64,000 nucleotides of DNA from Mycobacterium sp. AZCC_0083 (GCF_014202335.1 NZ_JACHGP010000015.1:158332-222331); one strand, 5' to 3'. Shown: positions 16,897-26,346, numbered from the stretch's first letter. Translations and numbers: made by a program. The notes: a model not told the origin generated them from the letters alone.

Positions 16897-17544
16897 CCGA
16901 CGATCACCACGCCCTGCAACCAGCACATGCGGCCAAGTCCATCAACACGTCCCCCCGACGAGGCAAACCCGATCCGTCGTGCTGAAGTCTAGTTCTAGTG
17001 GTCGTGTTGGGGGCCAATGATCGACACGAAGCCATGGACCGCGCCATCAACCCGACAAACAGACCGAGGGTTCGAACGAAGAACCTTACGTATCCGAAAA
17101 GTGGAGCTAAGGGGACAACTCTAGAACCCGGATACCGTCGATCGGATACAGCGTCTGACCGGGTCGACACAGTGAATCGACTCGACGACCGGAGGCAATA
17201 CCGGCAACCCTCGTATTCGATCTCGCCGTATTCGCTCGTTCCCATTGAGCCTTCCGCAGACCCTCTTAGGGGAAAGACGCTCCGACGACGCGGCACAGAT
17301 GACAAGTCCAGATGGTCGAGCCCGCTACGCGTCCGCAGTAGTTGGCGGCATCACAGGCTTTCTCAGCCTCTAGGTCTACAACTGCCTCGGGTCAGCAAGG
17401 GGCGGGCGGGGATCCGCCCGTCACCGTCGGATTCGCTTCTTGCGGTTCTCGTCATGCCTCGCGGAAGCCGGTTATTTCGCAGTGCTGCAATGCATTTGAC
17501 CCTGGCTCGTCATAGAAGGTATCCAGTTCACCGGGAACTGCCGC
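16897..17544. other. gene-poor stretch with a repeat and a hairpin
   Basis: No convincing coding frame. It contains the 180-nt dispersed repeat at 17097-17278. A perfect 7-bp hairpin (CGGGCGG/CCGCCCG, 17403-17420) might end the minus-strand transcript from 17545. Confidence 0.5.
17097..17278 (-). repeat. dispersed tRNA-3'-end-like repeat, long copy 1
   Basis: About 180 nt shared with 60792-60972, with roughly a dozen differences. Read on the minus strand, it ends in GGTTCTAGAG, a 5-nt insertion, then TCCCCTTAGCTCCAC. This resembles a T-arm plus acceptor strand of a tRNA such as tRNA-Ala, without the rest of the tRNA. Shorter copies occur at 28077, 57240 and possibly 63837. Confidence 0.7.
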
Positions 17545-17946
17545 CTATGCCCCGCAGTCGGCGCTGTTGACCTTGCTGCCGTTGACTATCTTGCAGAACG
17601 GGAACCCGTTGTCTCCGTTCGCGACGCTGAGGAGCACGCCCTGGCCATCGTCGACGAGCGTGATCGTCACATAGCTGCCGCGCTCAGCGTTGCCGCCACT
17701 GGTGATGTTGCCGTACGCGGTGTAGTCCGGCTGGGGTGGCGGAGGCTGCGCGCCGCCGATTTGGAAGTTCACCGAACCCCCGTTGTACGTCTCCGTGCCC
17801 GAGCCGTCGGCATTGACGGTCAGACTCTCCCCGTCGCCAACCCATTGGCCGACGAACGGCCCCAGCCCCGGCACGTCCGCCTGTGCCATTGGGGCACAGG
17901 CAATGCCCACCACTAGAACCGCTGGTGCCACTAGTACCTTCTTCAT
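17545..17946 (-). CDS. small secreted mycobacterial protein
   Basis: The 133-residue product starts with MKKVLVAPAVLVVG and has a signal peptide cleaved near AQA/DV. The mature part begins GLGPFVGQWVGDGESLTVN, a pattern common in small secreted mycobacterial proteins that are probably beta-rich. It has two late cysteines (FPFCK and ADCGA). The frame is open upstream into the TIR remnant, but the signal peptide decides the start. Function unknown. Confidence 0.7.
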   Translation of the reverse strand: MKKVLVAPAVLVVGIACAPMAQADVPGLGPFVGQWVGDGESLTVNADGSGTETYNGGSVNFQIGGAQPPPPQPDYTAYGNITSGGNAERGSYVTITLVDDGQGVLLSVANGDNGFPFCKIVNGSKVNSADCGA

Positions 17947-17980
17947 TGCTTCAGTCTTGACCTTGACCTGGCGCCATGGC

Positions 17981-18136
17981 CTAGATTCGCCGAGCCCGTG
18001 GGTCTCTTGTCCCTGTGGGGTCGATGTCCAGGAAAATCTCGTTGGCCAGCTCACGTTGCTGGGAATCCAGCCACTGCTTGAGCGCCACCGCTTCACGCCA
18101 GTCATGGCTGGAGTGGCTCAAAGAGATACGCCACAT
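17981..18136 (-). pseudogene. truncated TIR-domain gene
   Basis: The ATG at 18136 follows a good ribosome binding site (GGAGAGGA) and encodes 51 residues. They start with the first TIR strand (RISLSHSSHDWREAVALKQW) and continue through box 2 (ANEIFLDIDPTG), then the frame leaves homology and stops. The rest of the TIR domain, including the catalytic-Glu helix, is missing. It lies 49 nt after the stop of the TrkA-N/RyR gene on the same strand, so it was probably the last gene of that operon. The start of a secreted-protein gene follows 35 nt downstream. Confidence 0.7.
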
Positions 18137-18185
18137 CGGAAAGTCCTCTCCGTGGCGAAGGACTCGATGCACCGACCCTCGAAGC

Positions 18186-20558
18186 TCATCTCGGCTGCTG
18201 GCTTCCACTCGTCGACGCTTCGACACGTTCGTAGCGTTGAGCGAAACGACTGGCCGAGACCGCCCAGAGCTCGTCGCGCGTTCCCTTCACCACCCAGTCG
18301 CCCGGCGCGGCCTGGGTCGGACCCTCGCGTGTCTGAAGCGTCTCCCCAACCCGGGCGGGCCGGGCGGAAACCACTCCGATTCGACGCCAACGCTTTTCGG
18401 TTGGGTCAACCTCTTCGTAGGAGTCCTGAAAGATACCGTCACCAACCGACCAACTGTCCCCTCCGGCATCTTGTACGGCCCAGTCACTGGCCTTGGCCTG
18501 CATCGTCTCCCCAGAATGAGCGGTCCAGGTCCAGGCGGCTCCTCGTTGTTCGGCGGTGACCGTGCCGGTTCGGCGAAAGGCCTCCCATACCGGACGGGAT
18601 CGGTACCCCAATTCCAAGAGTTGCAGCAGTGTTCCGGCCACGCTGTCGGCCGCCCTGTCCAACAATTCGGGGTCCGCCGCGGTGGTCTTCCAGTCCTTGA
18701 GCCTATTGTGAATTTTATTAGTGTCGTCGCGACTCTTTCCTAACTGCCAGCCCGCATTTCGGTAACACGAATACCAGTCTTCGTGTTCGGCGCGGACGAT
18801 TGCTAGCGCGGCGTCGTTCTCGAATCCCAACCGCCGCAGCTGTTCCAGCGGCGGCAACTTTTGTAGTTCTGCTGCCGACACCTGTGCCGCTGGGGCGCTC
18901 CCGCTGCTCCAGGTGTGCTCACCCTTCTCTTCCACCACCCGCAGAATGTTGCGGACCTGACGCCGGTTCGATTCCCGATAGAACTCGTCCAGTTGCGCCC
19001 ACGGCCGGGCGGCGGAGCCTGTTGCCCACTTCGACGTAGCCCAGTTCGAGTGAATGAGCATCGCGGCACGCTCCCACGCGTCATGCGCCTGACCTTCGGC
19101 GACGTCCATCGCCACGTTATACGTGCGCAACTGGCCGATGATCGGCACCCGGTTTTCGGCCACCCGCGCCGCCTGGTCACAACCGTAGACCGGCATATCT
19201 CGGAAACGCGCCGCCAGTCTGGTCCCGATGGTCGTATCGATCGTCGAATCCGCATCGACGAGGATCACCGCAACTCCGTGATCGTGTTCACCGATCAGCC
19301 GGAGCAAGGTTGACATCGCCGGCGCCTCATCCACCGCGTCGATATTCGCGGCGGAGGTGAGACCTAACTGCTGCTGGTGGAAATCATGGTCGTCCACGTA
19401 TTCCTTGGCACGTTGGGCCACCAGGGTCACCGACGGCAGCGGGACCTCGTCGGGGGCGGTGTAGAAGTCACGTTCGCGCCAGCGCTGTGCCATATCCGCG
19501 CACAGGGCCAGGGTCAGCGGTGAGGCGCCGCATACCAGGATGCGGTCGACAGTCGTGACGTTGATGATCGCATCAAGCAGTCGACGAGCGGTCACCTCGT
19601 ACTTGCCGACGGCGTCGGCCGCCCAGTGGCGGTCGGATCCGCCGAATTGTTGAGCACGCCAAACTTCTGCCTGCCACGGATCATCGATGCGAACGATCAG
19701 CGGCAATCGGCCGTCCTCCGGCAGCTGCTTGGTGATCACTGCGAGCCGCTGCAGGTTGGCCGACGGGTCAGCCGACAGCAGATAAAGCCGGTCCAACTTT
19801 CGCCATAGCGATAATGCGGCGAGCGTCTCCGGCCGACTGAAATCCACCGTCACGATGCGGGCCCCGTGATTGCGTGCCTCGTACACGCACGCCTGCTCCG
19901 GGATATCCGTGATGACAACCAGCATGACGCGCGGTCCCACGGTCTTGGCGATCGCGCTGATCATCGATGGGGTGTCGTCGTCAATACCCACCACCGCGGT
20001 GACGGAACCGGCTCGCCTGATGTGGAACCGGTCGGTCTGGGACCGGAATAACGCGACCGCGACGCTGGCAAGGCCGACGAATATCGCTGCCTGCGCCGAC
20101 AGGCGGGCCACGTCGAGCGCCACCGGAGTGGGAATCGGACAAAGGTGCTGTGGCTGGTTCGGCTCGCCGATCGATTGATCACCGATCGTTCCCTTCACCA
20201 GTGCGCCGGTGAAGGTCAGCGCGGTAAAGAAACTCGGGTGCTGCCCGTCGTGACACTGCCAGTACGAGCTGAATCCAAGCACGAGGCTGGTGGCGCCGAG
20301 GCCTGTGATGATCGCGACTGGGATACCGGCCGCGCCGCCGGGATTGCGGGACCGGTACGTCCACACGGCAAGGACTGTCATGACCACGATGACGATTACC
20401 ACGCTCAGCCAGGAGTCAGGCCGCCCAAACCAGTAGTCAGCGGCGAACTTTGGCGACAGCGCGCGCAGCGACAGGAATGAAACGACCAGGATCGCCAGGA
20501 CCATCAGGACGATGCGTCCCACGCGAGACACCGTGACCGCGTTGGGCATCTGGGTCAT
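18186..20558 (-). CDS. membrane protein with TrkA-N-like and RyR-like domains
   Basis: The 790-residue protein has four or five hydrophobic helices in the first 175 residues. A Rossmann-like region follows, resembling the TrkA-N/RCK NAD-binding fold (TAVVGIDDDTPSMISAIAKT, then strands to about 470). Next is a helical region with an RyR-type module (EHEDWYSCYRNAGWQLGKSR and RDDTNKIHNRLKDW, about 615-660). The C-terminus has two small beta units built around SDWAV and GDWVV. Prokaryotic RyR modules are proposed nucleotide sensors in conflict systems (known family idea, not shown here). It follows a lipoprotein and a small membrane protein gene and precedes a broken TIR gene, suggesting a membrane sensor complex. 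Confidence 0.7.
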   Translation of the reverse strand: MTQMPNAVTVSRVGRIVLMVLAILVVSFLSLRALSPKFAADYWFGRPDSWLSVVIVIVVMTVLAVWTYRSRNPGGAAGIPVAIITGLGATSLVLGFSSYWQCHDGQHPSFFTALTFTGALVKGTIGDQSIGEPNQPQHLCPIPTPVALDVARLSAQAAIFVGLASVAVALFRSQTDRFHIRRAGSVTAVVGIDDDTPSMISAIAKTVGPRVMLVVITDIPEQACVYEARNHGARIVTVDFSRPETLAALSLWRKLDRLYLLSADPSANLQRLAVITKQLPEDGRLPLIVRIDDPWQAEVWRAQQFGGSDRHWAADAVGKYEVTARRLLDAIINVTTVDRILVCGASPLTLALCADMAQRWRERDFYTAPDEVPLPSVTLVAQRAKEYVDDHDFHQQQLGLTSAANIDAVDEAPAMSTLLRLIGEHDHGVAVILVDADSTIDTTIGTRLAARFRDMPVYGCDQAARVAENRVPIIGQLRTYNVAMDVAEGQAHDAWERAAMLIHSNWATSKWATGSAARPWAQLDEFYRESNRRQVRNILRVVEEKGEHTWSSGSAPAAQVSAAELQKLPPLEQLRRLGFENDAALAIVRAEHEDWYSCYRNAGWQLGKSRDDTNKIHNRLKDWKTTAADPELLDRAADSVAGTLLQLLELGYRSRPVWEAFRRTGTVTAEQRGAAWTWTAHSGETMQAKASDWAVQDAGGDSWSVGDGIFQDSYEEVDPTEKRWRRIGVVSARPARVGETLQTREGPTQAAPGDWVVKGTRDELWAVSASRFAQRYERVEASTSGSQQPR

Positions 20559-20591
20559 GTGAATCGAATCACTCTCTCCCGCACTGGGACG

Positions 20592-20846
20592 TCATCGACG
20601 AGCCGCCGATAGTGCGGCGTGTTCGGCGTTCTCCATCCGGACGACCCGCTGACCGGTGGACTTCAGAATCTCTGGTATCGCCGTCGAGCACTCCGGGGGT
20701 AGGCGCGCAGTGACGGGGTCGTGTTGGTGCAGGCTGGTGAGCCACTCGCGGTATCCGAAAAAGCCGAGCGTGAACGCCATGAGGCCCGCGGCGACGACGA
20801 GTACCCATCGGTACTCGGTGAGAAGGTGGCGCAACCGCTTGGGCAA
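20592..20846 (-). CDS. small single-pass membrane protein
   Basis: An 84-residue protein starting at TTG (20846), 18 nt after the lipoprotein stop. It has a basic start, one transmembrane helix (WVLVVAAGLMAFTLGFFGY, about 14-32) and an outside part with a single cysteine. It sits 33 nt before the TrkA-N/RyR gene, in the middle of a three-gene minus-strand operon. No family is recognised. A partner role for the neighbouring membrane protein is an inference from position. Confidence 0.6.
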   Translation of the reverse strand: MPKRLRHLLTEYRWVLVVAAGLMAFTLGFFGYREWLTSLHQHDPVTARLPPECSTAIPEILKSTGQRVVRMENAEHAALSAARR

Positions 20847-20864
20847 CTTCGTCGGAGACCCCGC

Positions 20865-21914
20865 TCACGACCACCTGAGGAACGTGGCACCTACCAGTTT
20901 CTTCGCGTCGGACTCGGACAGATTCACCACGGTCGGTTGACTATTGCCATCTGTCCCAACGGTATAGACGGCCGGGAAATTGTGCTTGACCCGATCGGGG
21001 TCATCGTAGAAGAACGCAACCTTCGTTCCATCCGAATTGGCCACCGGATCATGCACCGTTGCAGTGTTGGTCGTGGGCAATAGCGTCACCTGATTGCTCG
21101 CGGGGGTGATTGGGCATCCGCCCTTTTCACGTCCGGCGAGCGCGATCTTGGCTATCTGGGTACCTGGGGCGATGGTCATCACCAGGGTATTGGCATCCAA
21201 CCAGTTGCCCGCCATGTTTTGGCAGCCGAACAGCACGCTCCCATCTGAGTTCAGCGCGGCGCCGTGAGCGGCGGCGCCGGGCGGCGTCAGCGTGAGCTTT
21301 TGCGCATTGCCCGTCGAGCCCGCCAACACCTCGTACGCCTCGGTGTACATGGCGCCCTGTGAATTCTGGCTGTAGTAGTAGTTTCCGGCTCCATCGAATC
21401 CAATCGCTGAGTATGACGGTGGGCTACCCCCGAACGGACCCTCGGCCGCCGCGGTGGTCACTGAGGTGAATTGCCCGCTGGAATCTATCCATCCCGCCGC
21501 TGATTCCCCATCGACCGTTTCGGCGACGGCAAGTTTGGTGAGGTCCGGTGAAGCGGCCAGCGCCTGGAACGATGAGCTCTGCACTGATCCAGTAGTCGGG
21601 ATGGTGAACGTAACGGCCTCGGAGTACTGCCCTGAGTTGGGATCGATGAAACTGTAGATTCGTTTGTTACCAATCGAACTCACCGCCAGGATGCCCGACG
21701 TAACCTTGACCGGCGACGGTGTTGCACTGGCCGAAGCCTTGGGCGTAGACGTCTGCGCCGTCACGGAGGTGCCCGGCGCGTCCTGATGTGACGTCGGCTG
21801 CGGCCCTGAGGGGCTGGTCGACGGCCCCGACGATGAGCATCCGCCGGCCAACACGATCACCGGCACTGAAACAAGGCAGACCGTGTATCGCCAATGTGCT
21901 TTCGAGCCCCACAT
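20865..21914 (-). CDS. lipoprotein with beta-propeller-like domain
   Basis: The 349-residue protein has a signal peptide ending in the lipobox VLAGGC, then a Ser/Thr/Pro linker of about 45 residues. The C-terminal domain contains repeated strands like those of TolB/WD40-type propellers (ILAVSSIGNKRIYSFIDP, AALNSDGSVLFGC, PVANSDGTKVAFFYDD). It is probably anchored at the outer face of the plasma membrane. As first gene of the operon with the small membrane protein and the TrkA-N/RyR protein, it may be the external sensing partner. Confidence 0.75.
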   Translation of the reverse strand: MWGSKAHWRYTVCLVSVPVIVLAGGCSSSGPSTSPSGPQPTSHQDAPGTSVTAQTSTPKASASATPSPVKVTSGILAVSSIGNKRIYSFIDPNSGQYSEAVTFTIPTTGSVQSSSFQALAASPDLTKLAVAETVDGESAAGWIDSSGQFTSVTTAAAEGPFGGSPPSYSAIGFDGAGNYYYSQNSQGAMYTEAYEVLAGSTGNAQKLTLTPPGAAAHGAALNSDGSVLFGCQNMAGNWLDANTLVMTIAPGTQIAKIALAGREKGGCPITPASNQVTLLPTTNTATVHDPVANSDGTKVAFFYDDPDRVKHNFPAVYTVGTDGNSQPTVVNLSESDAKKLVGATFLRWS

Positions 21915-22156
21915 TGCGCACCCCCGTCGACCGGCAAAGCGGACGGGTCATGGTAACTCGCATCATTTGTGTCTGGCGCGAAAGAGCACAGATTGCCCAA
22001 TTATTCACCACATTACGACCGGCTACTACTACCCTCACGCCCGGTTCACGCGAAAATCCTTCGGCGCCAACAATTCGTTTTGCCAGTCTCCAGGTCGGCC
22101 AGCGAGGTTGTATTAACGCGGAACGCCTTCACCACAACAATTCAAGGGGGAGAACA

Positions 22157-22675
22157 GTGATCAAGCGTGAATTTCTGGTCGCCGCAGCGGGGGCGACGGT
22201 GGTCGCGACCGTCCTGTGCGGCTGTTCGGCCGACAAATCCAACACGAGCTCGTCCTCGAGCTCATCGACCACCGCCGCCTCAACGAGCGGATCATCGACC
22301 ACCGCTGCCTCAGCGAGCGGATCCCAATCGGCGAGCCCAGACGCAGGCGCCAGCACATGGACGGTCACCGTCAATGGCGAGGAGAAGTCCGTGCAGGGCA
22401 CGGTCAATTGTCGCCAAAGAGGCAACGGTGCCGTGGAAATCATCACCAGTGGGTCGGCTCCCGGCAGCGGAATAGATACCGATGTGACAGACGGGGATCC
22501 GCTATTCGTCGGCGGTATCAGCTTGGGTGACAGTTTCAACGGAGGCCTCACTTACCGCGAAGGTAGCGACGTGGGCGAAGTCACCGGTTCGAAGGACGGC
22601 AACACCTACACGATCAGCGGAACCGGCGTGGGCAGCGGTCACAAAACCTTCCAGGTAGAGGTGACCTGTCCGTAG
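22157..22675 (+). CDS. LpqH-family 19 kDa lipoprotein
   Basis: The 172-residue protein starts at GTG 22157 after a GGGGGAG ribosome binding site. It has a lipobox (VLCGC), a Ser/Thr linker with repeats of SGSSTTAAS, and a domain matching mycobacterial LpqH: VTVNGEEKSVQGTVNC, a central LTYREGSDVGEVTGSKDGN segment and the ending FQVEVTCP with the second cysteine. LpqH proteins are abundant surface lipoproteins and TLR2 agonists in M. tuberculosis. It is convergent with the TIR-NHL gene and divergent from the neighbouring lipoprotein gene. Confidence 0.85.
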   Translation: MIKREFLVAAAGATVVATVLCGCSADKSNTSSSSSSSTTAASTSGSSTTAASASGSQSASPDAGASTWTVTVNGEEKSVQGTVNCRQRGNGAVEIITSGSAPGSGIDTDVTDGDPLFVGGISLGDSFNGGLTYREGSDVGEVTGSKDGNTYTISGTGVGSGHKTFQVEVTCP

Positions 22676-22697
22676 CTGACTGTTCACGATCTGGGTT

Positions 22698-24455
22698 TCA
22701 GCCCGCTGGCACTTTCAGGACGCGGCCGTCGAATCCATCATTGACGTAAAGGTTGCCGGATGTGTCCACGGCCACCGCATGGGGCCGACTGAGACCGGTG
22801 ATGGACAACTCGGTCTGAGTGCTGGACCCCGCCGCTAGTTTAAGCACTCGTTTGTTGCCAGTGTCGGTGACGTACACGTTGCCGGTGCCGTCGACCGCGA
22901 CACCGCTCGGGTTGACGAGCCCGGTGAACGGCAGAGCAGCCGGCCTTCCGGAGCCCGCCTGCAACTTCAGCACCGCGTTGTTGCCGGTGTCCGCGACATA
23001 GACGTTGCCCGCGCTGTCTACCGCCACCCCGTCGGCGTTGGAGAGACCGGTGAACGGAAGTATGGTCCCTTTGCTCGACCCCGCCGCCACCGACACCACT
23101 CGACCCTGACAGCTGCCGTCGGTCAGGTACAAAGTCCCGGCACCGTCCACCGCCACACCGATGGCACTGATCGGCACCTCTTGATTGCCGCATTCGAGCC
23201 CATCGAGCGAGAGCTTCTCCGCGGCGCTCGAGACCGTCGGCAGTTTCCAGACCGCCCTCTGGATGTAATCGGTGACATAGACATCGCCGTAGGTCCCCAG
23301 TGCCACACCCCTTGCTGATCCGACACCAGTGAAAGGCAGCTCGATCGGTGTGCTGCCCCCAGCCGCTAGCTCCATCACCCGAGAGCTGTCGGAGACATAA
23401 ACGTTGCCGGAGTCATCCAACGCCAATCCTTCGTGCCCTTGTACGGGCAACACGGTCTGCCCCGACGACGCCGGCGCGGGTTTCGAGGATGGCGCCGCAG
23501 GCGGTGCGGATTGTCCGGTTTGAGCTTCGGGTTGGGTGGATGACGCCGATGGCAGCAATTGCGCCGCTTGGGTTTTGGGTTCCGACGAGTGCGGCCAAAC
23601 GAGATAGCCCGTTATGGCACCGCCCACCAGGACGACAGTGAGCACCGCGCCAAGCGCCAGTTTCGTCCGCGGGGTTTTGTGCTCGGGCGGAACGGACGGA
23701 ACGCTTGGTGTCGCGGGGCGACGAGATGCTTGCTTGGCAGGCTGTGGTGATGAGTCCACGGGTCGAGCTGAGGGCGCGGAGATGGGGACGCGGCCCGATG
23801 GCATGGCGTTTTCCTTCAACCAGGTCAACTGTCGATACACGTCGGCGTAGAGGTTGTCACGACCGCTGAGAAGCTCCAAGACGTCGAGCCCGCCTTGTCG
23901 TTCCTGCGGATCGACCGAATGAAGTGCAGGCTCCACCTGATCTAAGACCCGACGCTGCTGCTCGACATCGAGCGGATGCTGTCCGGACACCAGTTCGACC
24001 AGATCGGTGAGATAGGACAGCGGGGCGGCAGGCGGGGCCGGCAGCGGCGCCGGCAGCGATGGCGCCGACGGCAGCGCCGACAGCGCGCCGGCCAGCCTCA
24101 ACGCCGCGTGCTCCGCACGCGCGGCGTCGGAATAGTCGATGATCTGGCGCAGGGAGAGGCGCCGCGGAATGGCCCTCGGCAGTGGTTCCACCGCGACGGG
24201 AAGCACAGGCTTGTCCAGCGCCTCGGCCCAATCGAATTCGCGTTGGCACGCCGCCGAATTCAGCGCGTCGATGGAGATGATCGGGACGAACACGTCGCAG
24301 TCGGTGATTTGGCGCAGAATCTCGTCCCACCAGTGCTGGCCGCCACGCAACGAAGAATCGATCCATACCTGCCAGCCCAGCACGCCGAGATGCTCGACCA
24401 ACTCGTCAACGTGCGCTCTGTTCACGCGGGCGTAGGAGATGAACGCTTTGCGCAC
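22698..24455 (-). CDS. TIR-TM-NHL receptor-like protein
   Basis: The 585-residue protein has an N-terminal TIR domain (KAFISYARVNRAHVDELVEH; WQVWIDSSLRGG), with a glutamate at residue 73 (CQREFDWAEALDKPVLPV) at the usual NADase catalytic position. A proline-rich linker follows, then one transmembrane helix (about 264-288). The outside domain has six NHL repeats (for example DGVAVDSAGNVYVADTG), enough for a closed six-blade propeller. The order is that of the mycobacterial kinase PknD with the kinase replaced by TIR. A cytosolic TIR output driven by an outside sensor is inferred. It is a single minus-strand gene next to lpqH-like. Confidence 0.85.
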   Translation of the reverse strand: MRKAFISYARVNRAHVDELVEHLGVLGWQVWIDSSLRGGQHWWDEILRQITDCDVFVPIISIDALNSAACQREFDWAEALDKPVLPVAVEPLPRAIPRRLSLRQIIDYSDAARAEHAALRLAGALSALPSAPSLPAPLPAPPAAPLSYLTDLVELVSGQHPLDVEQQRRVLDQVEPALHSVDPQERQGGLDVLELLSGRDNLYADVYRQLTWLKENAMPSGRVPISAPSARPVDSSPQPAKQASRRPATPSVPSVPPEHKTPRTKLALGAVLTVVLVGGAITGYLVWPHSSEPKTQAAQLLPSASSTQPEAQTGQSAPPAAPSSKPAPASSGQTVLPVQGHEGLALDDSGNVYVSDSSRVMELAAGGSTPIELPFTGVGSARGVALGTYGDVYVTDYIQRAVWKLPTVSSAAEKLSLDGLECGNQEVPISAIGVAVDGAGTLYLTDGSCQGRVVSVAAGSSKGTILPFTGLSNADGVAVDSAGNVYVADTGNNAVLKLQAGSGRPAALPFTGLVNPSGVAVDGTGNVYVTDTGNKRVLKLAAGSSTQTELSITGLSRPHAVAVDTSGNLYVNDGFDGRVLKVPAG

Positions 24456-25248
24456 GCTTACTCCGATCCTCTTTCACGTCAGAGGCTCGCGCACGGCTAC
24501 GCGGGTGACTGATCTTCGTGAATCAATTCATAATTGCCGACACCGTGCCCAACAAGTCGAGACATTACGCGGCAACATGCGAAGAAGATCCACAATGGAG
24601 GACGAGGGTCGATCAACCGGTCAACCCCCTTTTCAACAAGCGCCGAGCCGAAGAGCGATTGTGCCTCCGGCGGGGAAAGTCACGCCCTCCCGCCGCCGTG
24701 GGAGGGGCCTTCCGCTGCAGCCACCATCCGCTATAACTGCGCCCAAGTTCCTGCGCCTGGCTTCTTACACAGCGCGCCCCGCGATCTCGCCTTCGTAGAT
24801 CGCCTCATAGACGGTTCGTGGTGCCAGGCAGTCACTGATTTGGCTGACTGAAAATTCCGCACGAAGGGACTCGAGCATCGCGTCGTTGACGTCCCGCATC
24901 ATCACGTTGAGCGGGCCCAAGGAAATCGTTGAGTTGACGGGTTCGACTAAGAACCCCTGAGTGCTGGGTCAGTGGAGTTGCCGGGAATCGAACACGGCGG
25001 CGGAAGGCGATTTGAGCTGCGAAAACGCGGAAGTTGACGACGGGTTCCCTTTCTTCGCGATCGGCGACTCCAAGCGACGAGGGGCCTGATCGCCCATATC
25101 TCCCGATTCGGCGAGGCTTCTCGCCCGTGAAAGTTTGCCGAACCGAGGGACTGGGATGGAGTTCAGGAACATGATGACTGTTCAACATCGTTCTCGACGG
25201 GGGCGCGGTGGGTGCGGCGTTTGCGCACCTTCACGAGGGAGGGGCACC
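24456..25248. other. gene-poor stretch with a tRNA-like scrap
   Basis: No convincing gene on either strand. On the minus strand, 24998-24972 reads CCGTGTTCGATTCCCGG followed by CAACTCCAC, like a tRNA T-arm and acceptor 3' strand. A possible 5' acceptor partner 98 nt upstream pairs at six of seven positions, but no D-arm or anticodon arm can be built. Confidence 0.4.
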
Positions 25249-26346
25249 ATGGCCCCGAGTGCACCCCAGCGGCCGATAACCGCGGTGGTCCTCGCACTGA
25301 TGATCCTGGGGTTGCTGACATCGTGCGGTGCAGGCGAGAAGTCGTCAACGCCCGTCGCGTCCGCCCCGTCGTCGAGCTCGCGCCCGGCCCTTGGCGCGCA
25401 ACCTCAGGCCGCACCACCCTCTACGACGCGGCAGACCAATGCGAGCGGTGCGGAACGGCTCGGGTGTGGCACGTATTGCCAGAGCGCGGGCCAATACGGC
25501 GCCCCCGGGGAAGCGGGTGTCGAGGCCGTCACGATCCTGTCCAGCGGCACGATCCCCCTGGACGCTGACGGCTACGTGCCGCTGACACTGAAGTGCAATC
25601 TGCCGGTGCCGTGCACCGGCGCTATCCTTGCGTGCGCTGATTCACCCGAGGCGTCGTCATTTGCTCTGGGTTGTGGCCGATCGGAGGAAGTGGTCGACGC
25701 GGGCGCCACCCGGACGCTCGGTGTTCCGTTGACGACCCCGGCACTCGGCACCGTGCACACCCGCGGCTCAGCCACGGTCAACTTCCTCGTCGACAATTCG
25801 GGAGTGCCGCGTTGCGAGAACATTCCGCAGCTCGCTGCCCAATGCGCCGCCACCTTCCCCACAGATCCGAATTACCTGACGCCCGACGGCATCATCCGTC
25901 CAGCCAGGGCCGATGTCGTCGTGACGCCGCCCACCTCCGGGTGGGGGTCACAATCCCCGGCCGACGAAGCCGCCAGTCACCAACAGCTACGACAGCTCGC
26001 GGCGGGCGACCGCCCGTTTGTATCCGCCCAGCTCGCCGATCGCTGGATGCCTCAGCTGAGCTCGAAGCAACCCGGCACGATCGACAACGGCTTCACCTGG
26101 GATGACACTCTCACGTTGTACGAGCATCAGCGGCTGCGGGACCGATACGGCGCCAAGCTGGTCTGGTCGGGTGACTGGGCGTCGTTCGATGTGAAGGACG
26201 CTTGGGTCACCATCGCGCCGACCACGTTCACCAACGCCGACGGTGCGCTCGGGTGGTGCTACCAGAATGGCTTCCCGATGAATTACTGCGCGGCCAAACT
26301 GGTCAGCGCCACACATCCCCCCGCCGGGGCTTTCGCCCACCAATGA
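25249..26346 (+). CDS. secreted lipoprotein coupled to the CHASE2-TIR gene
   Basis: The ATG at 25249 follows GAGGGAGGGG. The product (365 residues) has a signal peptide with lipobox LLTSC, a Ser/Ala/Pro linker and a mature domain with many cysteines (GCGTYCQ, LKCNLPVPCTG, ACADS, GCGRS, RCENI, QCAA, WCYQ, YCAA), suggesting several disulfides. No family is recognised. Its stop overlaps the start of the CHASE2-TIR gene by 4 nt (ATGA), so the two are made together. A role as ligand-binding partner of the CHASE2 sensor is an inference. Confidence 0.72.
   Translation: MAPSAPQRPITAVVLALMILGLLTSCGAGEKSSTPVASAPSSSSRPALGAQPQAAPPSTTRQTNASGAERLGCGTYCQSAGQYGAPGEAGVEAVTILSSGTIPLDADGYVPLTLKCNLPVPCTGAILACADSPEASSFALGCGRSEEVVDAGATRTLGVPLTTPALGTVHTRGSATVNFLVDNSGVPRCENIPQLAAQCAATFPTDPNYLTPDGIIRPARADVVVTPPTSGWGSQSPADEAASHQQLRQLAAGDRPFVSAQLADRWMPQLSSKQPGTIDNGFTWDDTLTLYEHQRLRDRYGAKLVWSGDWASFDVKDAWVTIAPTTFTNADGALGWCYQNGFPMNYCAAKLVSATHPPAGAFAHQ

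Noticed and set aside
16904..17305. Minus-strand frame over the repeat at 17097, similar to frames at 60474-61028
   Set aside because: Similarity comes from the shared repeat; the frames shift between copies and lack starts with ribosome binding sites.
24972..25069. Complete tRNA (98 nt, Sec-like length) on the minus strand
   Set aside because: Acceptor ends pair at six of seven positions, but no D-arm or anticodon arm can be formed.
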